Source: an uncultured bacterium (GTDB lineage: Bacteria; Bacillota; Clostridia; Oscillospirales; Ruminococcaceae). Taken from it: a stretch of 36,415 nt of DNA. The notes beneath the pieces are model-generated. The model worked only from the letters and a program-made list of their open reading frames with translations. It did not search any database and was not told the DNA's origin. The position numbers and the translations under genes are program-made. Shown piece by piece: positions 23,979 to 32,835 of this stretch. Location of the stretch: the NCBI GenBank assembly GCA_905214265.1, contig CAJMLQ010000015.1, positions 1 to 36,415 of the forward strand. The letters are read 5' to 3'. Numbering within the stretch: position 1 is the first letter of the stretch; each line of letters opens with the position of its first letter.

Positions 23979-26900
23979 ATGTTTGCAAAATTCAGCGTCC
24001 GAAAGCCGCTGACCATCGTCATCGCGGTCATTCTAATCGTCATTTTGGGAGGAATCTCCTTTACGAAAATGACGACAGACCTGCTTCCCAACATGGATCT
24101 GCCCTACGTGGCAGTCATCACCACCTATCCCGGCGCCAGCCCGGAAAAGGTGGAAACCGGGGTCACCAAGCCCTTGGAGCAGACCCTCGCTACCACCAGC
24201 GGAGTGGAAAACATCACCAGCGTGTCGTCGGAAAACTCCAGCATGGTTCTGCTCCAGTTCGCCGAAGGCACCAACATGGACAGCGTCATGATCGAAATGA
24301 GCGGCAATATCGATCTGGTCAAAGGCTATTTTGACGATGCGGTCAGCGCCCCCATTCTCATGAAGATCAACCCCGACATGCTGCCGGTCATGGTCGCCAG
24401 CGTGGATATGGACGGCAAGACTCTGGAAGAGGTCTCCCGCATCGTTTCTGAAGAGGTCCTTCCCTCTTTTGAACGGATCGACGGGGTCGCCTCCGTGACC
24501 ACCATGGGCCTTTTGGAAAAGCAGCTGACCATCACCCTCAACCAGGAAAAAATTGACACTCTTAACGCCCGCGTCCTCCAGGCAGTGGACGAACAGCTAG
24601 CCGAAGCCGAAGCTCAGCTTCAGGACGCAGAGGCCCAGCTGGCTGACGGACGCACCGCCTTTGAAAAAAGCCGGGAGGAACAGACCCAAAAGCTGGCTTC
24701 CAGTTCCGCCGCCCTGACAGCGGGACGTCAGCAGCTCCAGGACGGCTTGGATGCCGCGAATCAGGCCATCGCCGATGTCCAGGCCCAGCGAAAGGAGCTG
24801 GAGGCCCAGCGCGCCGAAATGCAGGCGGCCATGGATCAGCTTGCCGCCGCCGGCATGCAGCCCACGGAGGAACAAGCTGCCGCTCTTGCCCAGCTGGAGG
24901 CGGGGATCGCCGCCTGCGACAAGGGTCTGACCGAAGCGGAACAGCAAAAGGCTGCCCTCTCCGCCCAGCTGGACGCCCTTTCCAGTCAGGAAGCCCAGCT
25001 GGAGGCGGGAAAGATGACCCTGAACCAGGAGCTGGCCAAAGCCGCTGTCCAGTTGGACGAAAGCGCAGAACAGCTGAAAAAGGCCCGGGAAGAACTGGAC
25101 GCCAACCGGGATGCGGCCTATGAAAAGGCCGGCCTCTCCGGTATGATCACCCGGGACACCATCTCCGCCCTTCTGTCCGCAGAAAACTTCTCAATGCCCG
25201 CCGGTTCCATTACCGGAAGCGACGGCCAGACTTATTCCGTAAAGGTTGGGGACGCCTTCTCCGGCCTGGAAGAGCTCCAAAACTGGGCGCTTTTTTACAT
25301 TGACGCCGGTAACATCGGCGGCGTTACCCTAAACGATGTTGCAGACATCGCGTTTACCGACAATTCCGGCCAAAGCTACGCCAAAATCAACGGTAATGAC
25401 GGCATCCTCCTCACCTTCCAGAAACAGAGCACCTCCTCCACTGCGGAAGTGGCCCATAAGATCCAGGATCAGATGGAAGCCTTGGAAGAGGATTTCCCCG
25501 GTATGCACCTCACCGCTCTTTCCGACCAGGGGATGTACATTGACTTGGTCATCAATTCCGTACTGCAGAATCTGATTTTGGGCGGTATTCTGGCGGTGGT
25601 GATCCTTCTGCTTTTCCTGCGGGATCTGAAGCCGACCCTGATCATCGCGGTCAGCATCCCGGTGAGCCTGCTCTTTGCCCTGGTCCTCATGTATTTCAGC
25701 GGCGTGACCATGAACGTCATCTCCCTGGCGGGTCTGGCTCTGGGCGTCGGCATGCTGGTGGATAACAGCATTGTCGTCATCGAAAACATCTACCGCCTCC
25801 GGGCAGAAGGAGTCCCGGCCAAACGGGCTGCCGTTCTGGGAGCAAAACAGGTGGCTGGAGCCATTACCGCCTCCACCCTGACCACCATCTGCGTCTTTTT
25901 GCCCATTGTCTTCACCGAAGGCATCTCCCGGCAGCTTTTCACCGATATGGGCCTGACTATCGCCTACTCCCTGGTAGCCAGCCTGCTCATCGCTATGACC
26001 TTGGTCCCCGCCATGGGCTCCACCGTCCTGCGCAAGGATTCCAGCAAAAAGCACAAGTGGTTCGACGCTTTCGCGGGCGGCTATCAGAAAGCCCTGAACT
26101 TCTGCCTGCGGCACAAGACCGCAGTACTGGTTCCCGTGGCGGTGCTGTTGGCTGCGGCAGTTTACGGCGCAACGGTCATGGGCCTTTCCTTTATGCCAGA
26201 TATGGACTCCTCCCAGCTGATGGTCTCCCTGGAAATGCCGGTAGGCACCACCCAGGAGGAGACGCGGGCTGCGGGCGACGCCCTATTGGACCGCATTTCC
26301 GCTCTGGAAGAGGTGAAAACCGTCGGCGCTATGCAGTCCTCGGGCGGCTCCGGTATGATGGCCATGATGGGCGGCAGCGACCGGGAGGTCAGTTTCTACG
26401 TCCTTCTAAAATCCGACCGATCCCGGACCAGTGACCAGGTCTCCCGGGAGATCGAGTCCTTTACCGGCGATACCGGCGGGGAGATCACCTCCAGCGGCAG
26501 CGGTATGGATATGTCCATGCTCACCGGCTCCGGCGTCCAGGTGGTAGTCAAAGGCGATGACCTGGACACCCTTCAGGAGATTTCCGCCGATGTTGCCGAA
26601 ATCCTCCGCGGTATTGAGGGCACCCAGGAGGTCTCTGACGGCATGGAGGACGCCTCTACTGAATACCGCATTCTCGTCGACAAAGATGCCGCCATGAAAA
26701 AGGGCCTGACTGTGGCCCAGGTTTACAGTGAGGTTTCCTCCGCCCTGAAAAATTCCGCCGCTTCCACCACCCTGACCGATGGGACGGAGGAATACCCTGT
26801 CATCGTCGCCAACGCCCCGGAAGACGTCCTGACCCCCAAAATGTTGGAGGATTATACCTTTACTGCCTCCACAGCTACAGGCGAGGAGGAGATCCGCTTG

Positions 26901-27653
26901 GGGGATATCGCCTCCCTTAGCGAAGCGCAAAGCCTTTCGTCCATCCGCCGGGAAAGCCAGACCCGCACCATGACTGTCTCCGCCGCTGTAGACCGGGACC
27001 ACAATGTCGGTCTGGTGGGCCGGGAGCTGGAAAAGGCCTTGAAGGATTATGACGTCCCCGCTGGTTACACTCTGGAAATCGCCGGTGAAAACGAGACCAT
27101 CAACCAGTCCATGCAGGATCTGCTCCTCATGATTCTTCTGGCTGTAGTGTTCATCTACATGATCATGGTGGCGCAGTTCCAGTCCCTCCGTTCCCCCTTC
27201 ATCGTTATGTTCACTATGCCTCTGGCCTTTACCGGCGGCCTGCTGGCCCTGTGGATCCTTGGATTTGACCTGAGTGTCATCTCTATGCTGGGCTTCCTGG
27301 TGCTGGCTGGTATCGTTGTCAACAATGGCATCGTTTTCGTGGATTACGCGAATCAGCTCCGCATCGGCGGCATGGAAAAACGCGAAGCTCTTCTCGCCAC
27401 CGGCCGCGCCCGCATCCGTCCCATCCTGATGACGGCGCTGACCACCATCCTCGGCCTGTCCACTCTCTCCTTTGGCATGGGTGAGGGCGCGGATATGCTT
27501 CAGCCCCTGGCGATTGTAGTCGTCGGCGGCCTGCTTTACGCCACGATCCTGACCCTGTTTGTCGTGCCGGTTCTCTATGACCTGTTCAACCGCAAGCCCA
27601 TCCGCAACCCAGACGAGGATCTGGAAGAACTGGACAATATGGAATCGAGGTGA
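23979..27653 (+). CDS. RND-family efflux permease with coiled-coil insertion
   Basis: The protein (1224 aa) has the 12-helix RND plan. TM1 (TIVIAVILIVILGGISF) precedes a first extracytoplasmic loop, the TM2-TM6 bundle has LALGVGMLVDNSIVVIEN in the proton-relay helix, and a second large loop and a second bundle (LAGIVVNNGIVFVDYANQLR) follow. It resembles Gram-positive HAE-type exporters such as SwrC/YerP, which are about 1065 residues. The excess lies at about residues 197-385, an Ala/Gln/Glu heptad-rich coiled coil inside the porter region of loop one. No membrane-fusion protein gene is adjacent. The ATG at 23979 follows AGGAGG; an upstream ATG at 23919 lies in the operator. Substrate unknown. 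Confidence 0.93.
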   Translation: MFAKFSVRKPLTIVIAVILIVILGGISFTKMTTDLLPNMDLPYVAVITTYPGASPEKVETGVTKPLEQTLATTSGVENITSVSSENSSMVLLQFAEGTNMDSVMIEMSGNIDLVKGYFDDAVSAPILMKINPDMLPVMVASVDMDGKTLEEVSRIVSEEVLPSFERIDGVASVTTMGLLEKQLTITLNQEKIDTLNARVLQAVDEQLAEAEAQLQDAEAQLADGRTAFEKSREEQTQKLASSSAALTAGRQQLQDGLDAANQAIADVQAQRKELEAQRAEMQAAMDQLAAAGMQPTEEQAAALAQLEAGIAACDKGLTEAEQQKAALSAQLDALSSQEAQLEAGKMTLNQELAKAAVQLDESAEQLKKAREELDANRDAAYEKAGLSGMITRDTISALLSAENFSMPAGSITGSDGQTYSVKVGDAFSGLEELQNWALFYIDAGNIGGVTLNDVADIAFTDNSGQSYAKINGNDGILLTFQKQSTSSTAEVAHKIQDQMEALEEDFPGMHLTALSDQGMYIDLVINSVLQNLILGGILAVVILLLFLRDLKPTLIIAVSIPVSLLFALVLMYFSGVTMNVISLAGLALGVGMLVDNSIVVIENIYRLRAEGVPAKRAAVLGAKQVAGAITASTLTTICVFLPIVFTEGISRQLFTDMGLTIAYSLVASLLIAMTLVPAMGSTVLRKDSSKKHKWFDAFAGGYQKALNFCLRHKTAVLVPVAVLLAAAVYGATVMGLSFMPDMDSSQLMVSLEMPVGTTQEETRAAGDALLDRISALEEVKTVGAMQSSGGSGMMAMMGGSDREVSFYVLLKSDRSRTSDQVSREIESFTGDTGGEITSSGSGMDMSMLTGSGVQVVVKGDDLDTLQEISADVAEILRGIEGTQEVSDGMEDASTEYRILVDKDAAMKKGLTVAQVYSEVSSALKNSAASTTLTDGTEEYPVIVANAPEDVLTPKMLEDYTFTASTATGEEEIRLGDIASLSEAQSLSSIRRESQTRTMTVSAAVDRDHNVGLVGRELEKALKDYDVPAGYTLEIAGENETINQSMQDLLLMILLAVVFIYMIMVAQFQSLRSPFIVMFTMPLAFTGGLLALWILGFDLSVISMLGFLVLAGIVVNNGIVFVDYANQLRIGGMEKREALLATGRARIRPILMTALTTILGLSTLSFGMGEGADMLQPLAIVVVGGLLYATILTLFVVPVLYDLFNRKPIRNPDEDLEELDNMESR

Positions 27654-27658
27654 TTTTC

Positions 27659-28255
27659 TTGGGTGCTGAACGATCGGAAAAGGAACTCCAAATTCTGGGC
27701 GCCGTTCGGAGTCTGATCAACCGGGGCTGCGATCTGCAGAAACTCCGGGCCGACGACATCGCCCGGGAGGCCGGAGTTGGAAAAGGGACTCTGTATCTTT
27801 ATTTCGACTCCAAGGAAGCCATGATTGTGGAGACCCTTTTTTACATCCTACAGCTGCGTCTGGACACACTGGAGGCGGCCGCCCGGCAACCGGGGACTTT
27901 CCGGGATCGCGCCCTGCGGACGCTGCGATGCCTTCGGGACCTGGAACAGGGCGGGGACTCGGTGATCCGCATGCTTCTTTCCGCAAAAAACGCGGTGGAT
28001 CTCTCCCATATTCAAAAGGAAGGGGCGGAAAAACTGGCTGCCGGACGGAAGCAAATTGACCGGATCATTCGTTTCCTGCTGGACTGCGGGGCACAAGAGG
28101 GAATTTTTCCCCCACAGAGCCGTTTTTCCTATGCATGGCAGGTGTTTTTCAGCGCCGCTTCCGGCGCGATCGGGGGACTCTGCCCTGGCTGTGGCATTCC
28201 TTCGGAAGAGGCAGACCGAAATGCGCTGGATATCCTGATTAAAGGCCTGCGCTGA
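27659..28255 (+). CDS. TetR/AcrR-family regulator of the RND exporter
   Basis: The protein (198 aa) has a TetR N-terminal helix-turn-helix, RADDIAREAGVGKGTLYLYF, followed by SKEAMIVETL, and a variable ligand-binding half. The probable start is a TTG at 27659, eight nt after GAGG; a GTG at 27650 overlaps the permease stop and the ribosome-binding site. Lying directly behind the exporter in the same transcript, it should repress the operon by binding the 30-bp palindrome at the shared promoter, giving negative feedback. The inducer is unknown. Confidence 0.9.
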   Translation: MGAERSEKELQILGAVRSLINRGCDLQKLRADDIAREAGVGKGTLYLYFDSKEAMIVETLFYILQLRLDTLEAAARQPGTFRDRALRTLRCLRDLEQGGDSVIRMLLSAKNAVDLSHIQKEGAEKLAAGRKQIDRIIRFLLDCGAQEGIFPPQSRFSYAWQVFFSAASGAIGGLCPGCGIPSEEADRNALDILIKGLR

Positions 28256-28266
28256 TCTTTTCCAAA

Positions 28267-28314
28267 AAAATCCCGCGGCGATGAGAAATGGAATTCTCAC
28301 CGCCGCGGGATTTT
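28267..28314. terminator. Bidirectional terminator
   Basis: AAAATCCCGCGGCG (28267-28280) pairs exactly with CGCCGCGGGATTTT (28301-28314), with a further TGAGAA/TTCTCA pairing inside. It ends the exporter–TetR operon and, on the other strand, the convergent LacI-type gene. Confidence 0.88.
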
Positions 28315-29345
28315 CATGCTTCTACACCGCCAATCTCCCGCACCGTCTCTCCCTCGATGATCCGGGTGGGGAGAACGATTTCCTGGGGAGGCAGTTCCGG
28401 CTCTGCGATCCGCCGCAGCAGAACCTCTACGGCCTGCCCCGCCATGGTTGCCTTGGAGGAGGAGACCGACGTCAGCTTCAGCGGGTAGGAAAAACGGGAC
28501 TGAATGTTGTCAAATCCAATCACCGAGCAGCTTTCCGGGACTGCCCGTCCCAGTTCCTTCAAAGCACAGACCGATTCCCAGGCCAGCAGATCGCTGAAGG
28601 CCAGAATCGCCGTAAAACTCCCCTCCGCCAACATGCCGGGGATCAGCCCGCGGCTCTTTTCCGCCGTCACCGGAACCGTGCGGACCATCCCCGGCTCCGG
28701 TGCTATCCCCGCCTCCTCCAGCGCATCAAAAAAGCCCTGCTGCCGCTCCTCTGCGCTGGAAATTTTGGGATTTCCGTTGAGAAACAGAATCTTCCGATGC
28801 CCTCTCTCCAAGAGATAACGCACAGCCAGCAATCCGCTCCCGCGGTCGTCACAGACCACGCTGTCCGCGCCGGAACCGGGCAGATGCCGTCCGATCAGGA
28901 CGAATGGGATCTTCCGTTCCTGCAAAAGGGCCACATTCCCCGCAGATTCCGGTGACGGACAAAGGATGATCCCCGCCACATTCTGTCCCAGAGCCGCCAG
29001 AACAGCCCGCCGTTCCGCAGCCTGCTTTTCCTCTGTATTAAAAACGATGACCGTGTAGCCTTTTTTTCCGAGAAGCTGTTCAATCTCTTTGATCAGGATG
29101 GAAAAGTGGGGATTTGCAATATCGCCGACGATGACCGCCACCAGCCGGCTCACTCCGGAACGGAGTGAGCTGGCAAACGCATTGCCCACATATCCCATCT
29201 CCTCAGCTTTAGCGCGGATCAGCTGCTTGGTCTTTTCGGAAATATCACTCTTGTCGGCCAGGGCATGGGAAACCGTATTGGCGGAATACCCCGTGGCCCG
29301 AGCCACATCCTTCAAAGTGACGGCATGCTGTCGTTTCACACCCAT
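28314..29345 (-). CDS. LacI-family transcriptional regulator
   Basis: The protein (343 aa) begins with a LacI headpiece, VTLKDVARATGYSANTVSHA, plus the hinge helix region SSLRSGVSRLVAVIVGDIAN. A periplasmic-binding-protein-like effector domain follows (FVLIGRHLPG, VCDDRGSGLLAVRYLLERGH, VIGFDNI). The ATG at 29345 matches the domain start and follows AAGGGG. It is divergent from the glycyl radical operon, whose leader holds a LacI-type palindrome, so it is the likely local repressor. The effector is probably a sugar, polyol or other small carbon compound and may be the enzyme's substrate. Confidence 0.92.
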   Translation of the reverse strand: MGVKRQHAVTLKDVARATGYSANTVSHALADKSDISEKTKQLIRAKAEEMGYVGNAFASSLRSGVSRLVAVIVGDIANPHFSILIKEIEQLLGKKGYTVIVFNTEEKQAAERRAVLAALGQNVAGIILCPSPESAGNVALLQERKIPFVLIGRHLPGSGADSVVCDDRGSGLLAVRYLLERGHRKILFLNGNPKISSAEERQQGFFDALEEAGIAPEPGMVRTVPVTAEKSRGLIPGMLAEGSFTAILAFSDLLAWESVCALKELGRAVPESCSVIGFDNIQSRFSYPLKLTSVSSSKATMAGQAVEVLLRRIAEPELPPQEIVLPTRIIEGETVREIGGVEA

Positions 29346-29485
29346 CAACCCCTTCTCATCTTGTCTTCTTGTACCATTGTACCACAAAATCCCCGGAAGA
29401 AAAACCTCTCAGGCGGCGTTCTTTCTTTTCACTCTCCGAAAAAATCCTTGCTTTTAAAATTTTCATAAATAGTCCTCCGTCCCTC

Positions 29486-29538
29486 TTGACTTTTTAACAA
29501 GAATGGTGTACGCTGAATACAGTACATTAACGTTAATG
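29486..29538 (+). promoter_or_regulatory. Glycyl radical operon promoter and LacI-type operator
   Basis: TTGACT (29486-29491) and TACGCT (29509-29514, weak) are spaced by 17 bp. CATTAACGTTAATG (29525-29538) is a perfect 14-bp palindrome with the central CG typical of LacI-family operators. It sits just downstream of the expected start point, a repressing position. The remaining 29346-29485 region contains the opposing regulator promoter, possibly TACAAT near 29377-29382. Confidence 0.7.
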
Positions 29539-29552
29539 AAAAGGAGAAACTT

Positions 29553-30401
29553 ATGCTGTCCGGAACAATTTTTGAACTGCGCGAATTCACGGTGCAGGAT
29601 GGTCCGGGCGTCCGGCAAACGGTGTTCTTCAAAGGCTGTCCCCTTCGATGCAGGTGGTGCCATAATCCGGAAGGGCTCTCTTCCTCGCCCCAATTGATGA
29701 TCAGCGCCGGTTCCTGCTCCCACTGCGGGAACTGCACGGCCGTCTGCCGCCATCCCGACGGCTGCATCCTGTGCGGGGACTGCGTCCGTGTCTGCCCCCA
29801 GGGCGCGCGGAAAATCTGCGGGGAAACCCTGACCTCTGAAGAGTTAGCGGACCGCATCCGTCGGCAAAGCGCCTATTATGCCGCCTTGAGCGGCGGCGTG
29901 ACCTTTTCCGGCGGGGAACCGCTCTTTCAGGGAGCGTTTCTTCTCGCAGTGCTGGATGCCCTCCCGGACGTTCACACCGCCATTGAGACCAGCGGCTACT
30001 GTACAGGGGAGCTTTTCCGGCAGGCCGTTGCCAGGCTGGATTTTGTTCTGATGGATCTGAAGCTGGCCGACCCGGAAGAACATCGCCGTTATACCGGCGT
30101 TTCCAACGGGCCGATTCTGCGGAATCTGTGCCTGCTACAGCAGAGCGGCGTTCCCTTCCGCATCCGCATTCCCCTGATCCCCGGGGTCAGCGATACCCGG
30201 GAAAACCTGGAAGCCTCCGCCCAACTGCTGGCCGGCTGTCCCACCATGGAGTGCGTGGAGCTGCTTCCCTACCACTTGACCGCCGGGGCCAAATACGCCA
30301 TGCTGAATATGGCCTACTGCCCCGATTTCCCCGTGGAACAGCCCGTTCAGACCCATCCCGGCCTGTTCGAATCTTACGGAATAAGGAGCCAAGTATTATG
30401 A
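29553..30401 (+). CDS. Glycyl radical enzyme activating protein (radical SAM)
   Basis: This 282-residue activase installs the glycyl radical on the downstream enzyme, using S-adenosylmethionine and a 4Fe-4S cluster. The radical-SAM triad is C29-x3-C33-x2-C36 (CPLRCRWC). A ferredoxin-like insert with two more cluster motifs follows: C55-x2-C58-x2-C61-x3-C65 and C71-x2-C74-x2-C77-x3-C81. This matches activases of non-PFL glycyl radical enzymes. GGVTFSGGEPL and ETSGYC are conserved. AAAAGGAG precedes the ATG. It overlaps the enzyme gene by 4 bp (ATGA). It acts only without oxygen. Confidence 0.95.
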   Translation: MLSGTIFELREFTVQDGPGVRQTVFFKGCPLRCRWCHNPEGLSSSPQLMISAGSCSHCGNCTAVCRHPDGCILCGDCVRVCPQGARKICGETLTSEELADRIRRQSAYYAALSGGVTFSGGEPLFQGAFLLAVLDALPDVHTAIETSGYCTGELFRQAVARLDFVLMDLKLADPEEHRRYTGVSNGPILRNLCLLQQSGVPFRIRIPLIPGVSDTRENLEASAQLLAGCPTMECVELLPYHLTAGAKYAMLNMAYCPDFPVEQPVQTHPGLFESYGIRSQVL

Positions 30402-32455
30402 CCGAACGAATCTCCTCCCTCCGCCAGTTTTTTGTCACCGAAAAAAAGCACCACGCTTTCCGCCGGCCTTCCTTTGACGCCGGCTCAATTGCAGCCCGCT
30501 TCCAGCGGGAGGATCTTTCTCCTTTTGACCGGGCGGTTCTCCGGTTAAGGCTGCTTCTGGATGAGGAGTCACCTCTGTTTTTCCCCGATCAGCGCATCCT
30601 GTTTCTTCGGACTCTCCCCTCTATACCAGAGCTATTTACGACGGAAGAAACCGATGCCCTCCGCCAAAAGTACCACCTCCACGAACGGGGTGAAATCTCC
30701 AATATCTGCGTCGATTATGAAACCTTCCTGACCCTGGGCCTGCCCGGCATGGTGCGGAAGATTGAGGACTATCGCGGCCGCCTGCCGGAAAAGGCCACTT
30801 TTTACGACGGAGAGCTGGCCATCCTTCACGCCCTGAACGGCCTAGTGCGCCGTTACCGCGACGAAGCCCGCCGCCAGAAAAATCCCGCTGCAGAAGTGCT
30901 CAGCGCCCTTCTGGAGCGTCCTCCCATCCATTTTCAGGAAGTACTGCAGCTGATACGGATTCTCCATTTCACCATGTGGCTGGGCGGAAATTACCACAAC
31001 ACCCTGGGCCGGATTGATCTCTACCTCTCCCCTTATCTGGAACAGGACCTGAAAGCAGGTATCCTCACCGAGGACGCCGCCTTTGAGCTGTTGGAGGAAT
31101 TTTTCCTCACTTTCAACCTGGACAGCGATCTCTACCCCGGCATGCAGCAGGGGGACAACGGTCAGAGCATCGTCCTAGGAGGCTGTCTCCCAGATGGGAC
31201 ACCCTTCTTCAACCGTCTCAGCGAATGGTCCCTCCGGGCCAGTTTGGAACTGAAGCTCATCGACCCGAAAATCAATCTCCGGGTCAACCAGGAAACGCCC
31301 CTGTCCGTCTATGAATTAGGTACCCAGCTGACCCGTCAGGGACTGGGTTTTCCCCAGTACGCCAACGACGACGTGATCATTCCCGGCCTCACCGCCCTAG
31401 GTTATTCCCTGGAGGACGCCCGCAACTACGCCATCGCCGCCTGCTGGGAGTTCATCATTCCAAAGCGGGGGATGGAGATTGTCAACATCGACGCCCTTTC
31501 CTTTGCCGGTGCCGCCCGTTCCGCTATTCTGGAACACCTGATGGACTCTCCGGACTATCCAGCGCTGTTTTCCCATGTCCACGACGCCATCATCCAAGAG
31601 GCTGCCCGGATCTGTGAGGGAATCGGAACGGTCTACCTTTACCCCGCACCCTTCCTCTCCCTGATGATGGAGGGCTGCGTGGAAAACGGCCGAGATCTCT
31701 CGGAGGGCTGCGTCTATAACAACTACGGCATTCACGGCACCGGCCTGGCCACCGCCGCGGACTCCCTGGCCGCTGTGCAGGCTTATGTATATGGCGACGG
31801 CTCCGTTTCCAAAGAGGCGCTTTTAAAGGCCATGGAGGAGGATTTTTCCGGGGATCCGGCCCTGCTCCACAAGCTCCGCTTCGACGCCCCAAAAATGGGC
31901 AATGACGACGACCGGGCAGACCAGATCGCCTGCGCGCTTTTAGCCGCCTTCGCTTCTGCCCTGAAGGGCCGCCGCAACGATCGGGGAGGCTGTTTCCGGG
32001 CCGGGACCGGCTCAGCCATGTACTACCTCTGGCACGCCAAAAACCTCGGTGCTACCCCAGATGGCCGCCGCGCTGGAGAACCCATTCCCGCCAATTTCTC
32101 CCCCAGCTTGTTCATCCACTGCGCGGGACCAGTATCCATCGTAAAATCCTTCAGCAAACCGAACCTAACTGATACGGTTAACGGCGGCCCCCTGACCATC
32201 GAATTGCACGACACTCTTTTCCGCACGCCGGACAGCATTTCTAAAGTAGCGGCTCTGATCCGCTCCTACATTCTTTTGGGCGGGCACCAAATCCAGATCA
32301 ACGCCGTCAACCGTGACCGGCTTCTGGATGCCCAGCGCCACCCGGAGCAGTACCGGAACCTCATCGTCCGGGTCTGGGGCTGGAGCGGATACTTTGTCGA
32401 GCTGGATCGGGAATACCAGAATCACATTATCCGCCGGATGGAACTGACGCTGTAA
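30398..32455 (+). CDS. Glycyl radical enzyme of unknown substrate
   Basis: The protein (685 aa) belongs to the pyruvate formate-lyase superfamily. The radical glycine is G661 in RVWGWSGYFVEL, 24 residues from the end, as usual. The Cys-loop equivalent reads ARNYAIAACWEFIIP, with C349 the presumed thiyl Cys. Characterised eliminases have GCVE here, and PFL has a CC pair, so ACWEF fits neither. The later block EGCVENGRDLSEGCVYNNYG and GLATAADSLAA is family-typical. It is shorter than most members (750-850). The ATG at 30398 follows AAGGAG by 9 nt; an upstream extension would overlap the activase and is rejected. No microcompartment genes are adjacent, so it probably works free in the cytoplasm. 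Confidence 0.9.
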   Translation: MTERISSLRQFFVTEKKHHAFRRPSFDAGSIAARFQREDLSPFDRAVLRLRLLLDEESPLFFPDQRILFLRTLPSIPELFTTEETDALRQKYHLHERGEISNICVDYETFLTLGLPGMVRKIEDYRGRLPEKATFYDGELAILHALNGLVRRYRDEARRQKNPAAEVLSALLERPPIHFQEVLQLIRILHFTMWLGGNYHNTLGRIDLYLSPYLEQDLKAGILTEDAAFELLEEFFLTFNLDSDLYPGMQQGDNGQSIVLGGCLPDGTPFFNRLSEWSLRASLELKLIDPKINLRVNQETPLSVYELGTQLTRQGLGFPQYANDDVIIPGLTALGYSLEDARNYAIAACWEFIIPKRGMEIVNIDALSFAGAARSAILEHLMDSPDYPALFSHVHDAIIQEAARICEGIGTVYLYPAPFLSLMMEGCVENGRDLSEGCVYNNYGIHGTGLATAADSLAAVQAYVYGDGSVSKEALLKAMEEDFSGDPALLHKLRFDAPKMGNDDDRADQIACALLAAFASALKGRRNDRGGCFRAGTGSAMYYLWHAKNLGATPDGRRAGEPIPANFSPSLFIHCAGPVSIVKSFSKPNLTDTVNGGPLTIELHDTLFRTPDSISKVAALIRSYILLGGHQIQINAVNRDRLLDAQRHPEQYRNLIVRVWGWSGYFVELDREYQNHIIRRMELTL

Positions 32456-32464
32456 TCCGCCTGT

Positions 32465-32519
32465 AAAAATCCCCCTGCTCCATTTCAGATTTATTCCGAA
32501 ACGGAGCAGGGGGATTTTT
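32465..32519. terminator. Terminator of the glycyl radical operon
   Basis: AAAAATCCCCCTGCTCC (32465-32481) pairs with its exact complement at 32503-32519, ending in a T run. It starts 9 bp past the enzyme stop. Confidence 0.92.
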
Positions 32520-32524
32520 TGCAT

Positions 32525-32560
32525 AAAAACAGCCTCGGACACGATTGCATCCAAGGCTGT
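32525..32560 (-). terminator. Terminator of the tRNA unit
   Basis: On the minus strand ACAGCCTTGGA pairs with TCCGAGGCTGT (one G-U pair) around a 10-nt loop and is followed by five T. It lies 3 nt past the encoded CCA end of tRNA-Glu. Confidence 0.85.
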
Positions 32561-32563
32561 AAC

Positions 32564-32638
32564 TGGTGACCCGTGCGAGAATCGAACTCGCGATACCGCC
32601 GTGAAAGGGCGGTGTCTTGACCTCTTGACCAACGGGCC
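32564..32638 (-). tRNA. tRNA-Glu (UUC)
   Basis: The acceptor stem pairs GGCCCGT with ACGGGTC. The anticodon arm CCGCC-CTTTCAC-GGCGG gives anticodon TTC, and the T arm contains GTTCGATTC. CCA is encoded. It lies 2 nt after tRNA-Met on one transcript. Confidence 0.95.
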
Positions 32639-32640
32639 TT

Positions 32641-32717
32641 TGGTAGCGGCAAATGGACTTGAACCATCGACACTTCGGGTATGAACCGAATGCTCTAGCC
32701 AACTGAGCTATGCCGCC
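32641..32717 (-). tRNA. tRNA-Met (CAU), elongator type
   Basis: The acceptor stem pairs GGCGGCA with TGCCGCT. The anticodon arm TTCGG-TTCATAC-CCGAA gives anticodon CAT, and the D arm reads AGCTCAGTTGGCTAGAGC. CCA is encoded. The paired first position (G-U) and the lack of three G-C pairs at the anticodon stem base argue against the initiator. A tRNA-Ile2 with lysidine cannot be fully excluded. Confidence 0.92.
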
Positions 32718-32755
32718 ATAACCTGTCCCGCCTCAACTCGACGGGAACAGAAGTT

Positions 32756-32784
32756 ATTTTATCATAAACTGAACCGCATGTCAA
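32756..32784 (-). promoter_or_regulatory. Promoter of the tRNA-Met/tRNA-Glu unit
   Basis: On the minus strand TTGACA (32779-32784) and TAAAAT (32756-32761) are spaced by 17 bp, about 40 bp before tRNA-Met. Confidence 0.85.
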
Positions 32785-32835
32785 TAGATTTTCCCGAAAA
32801 AGTTTCAAAAATTCGCAAACATCTCAAATTGATGC

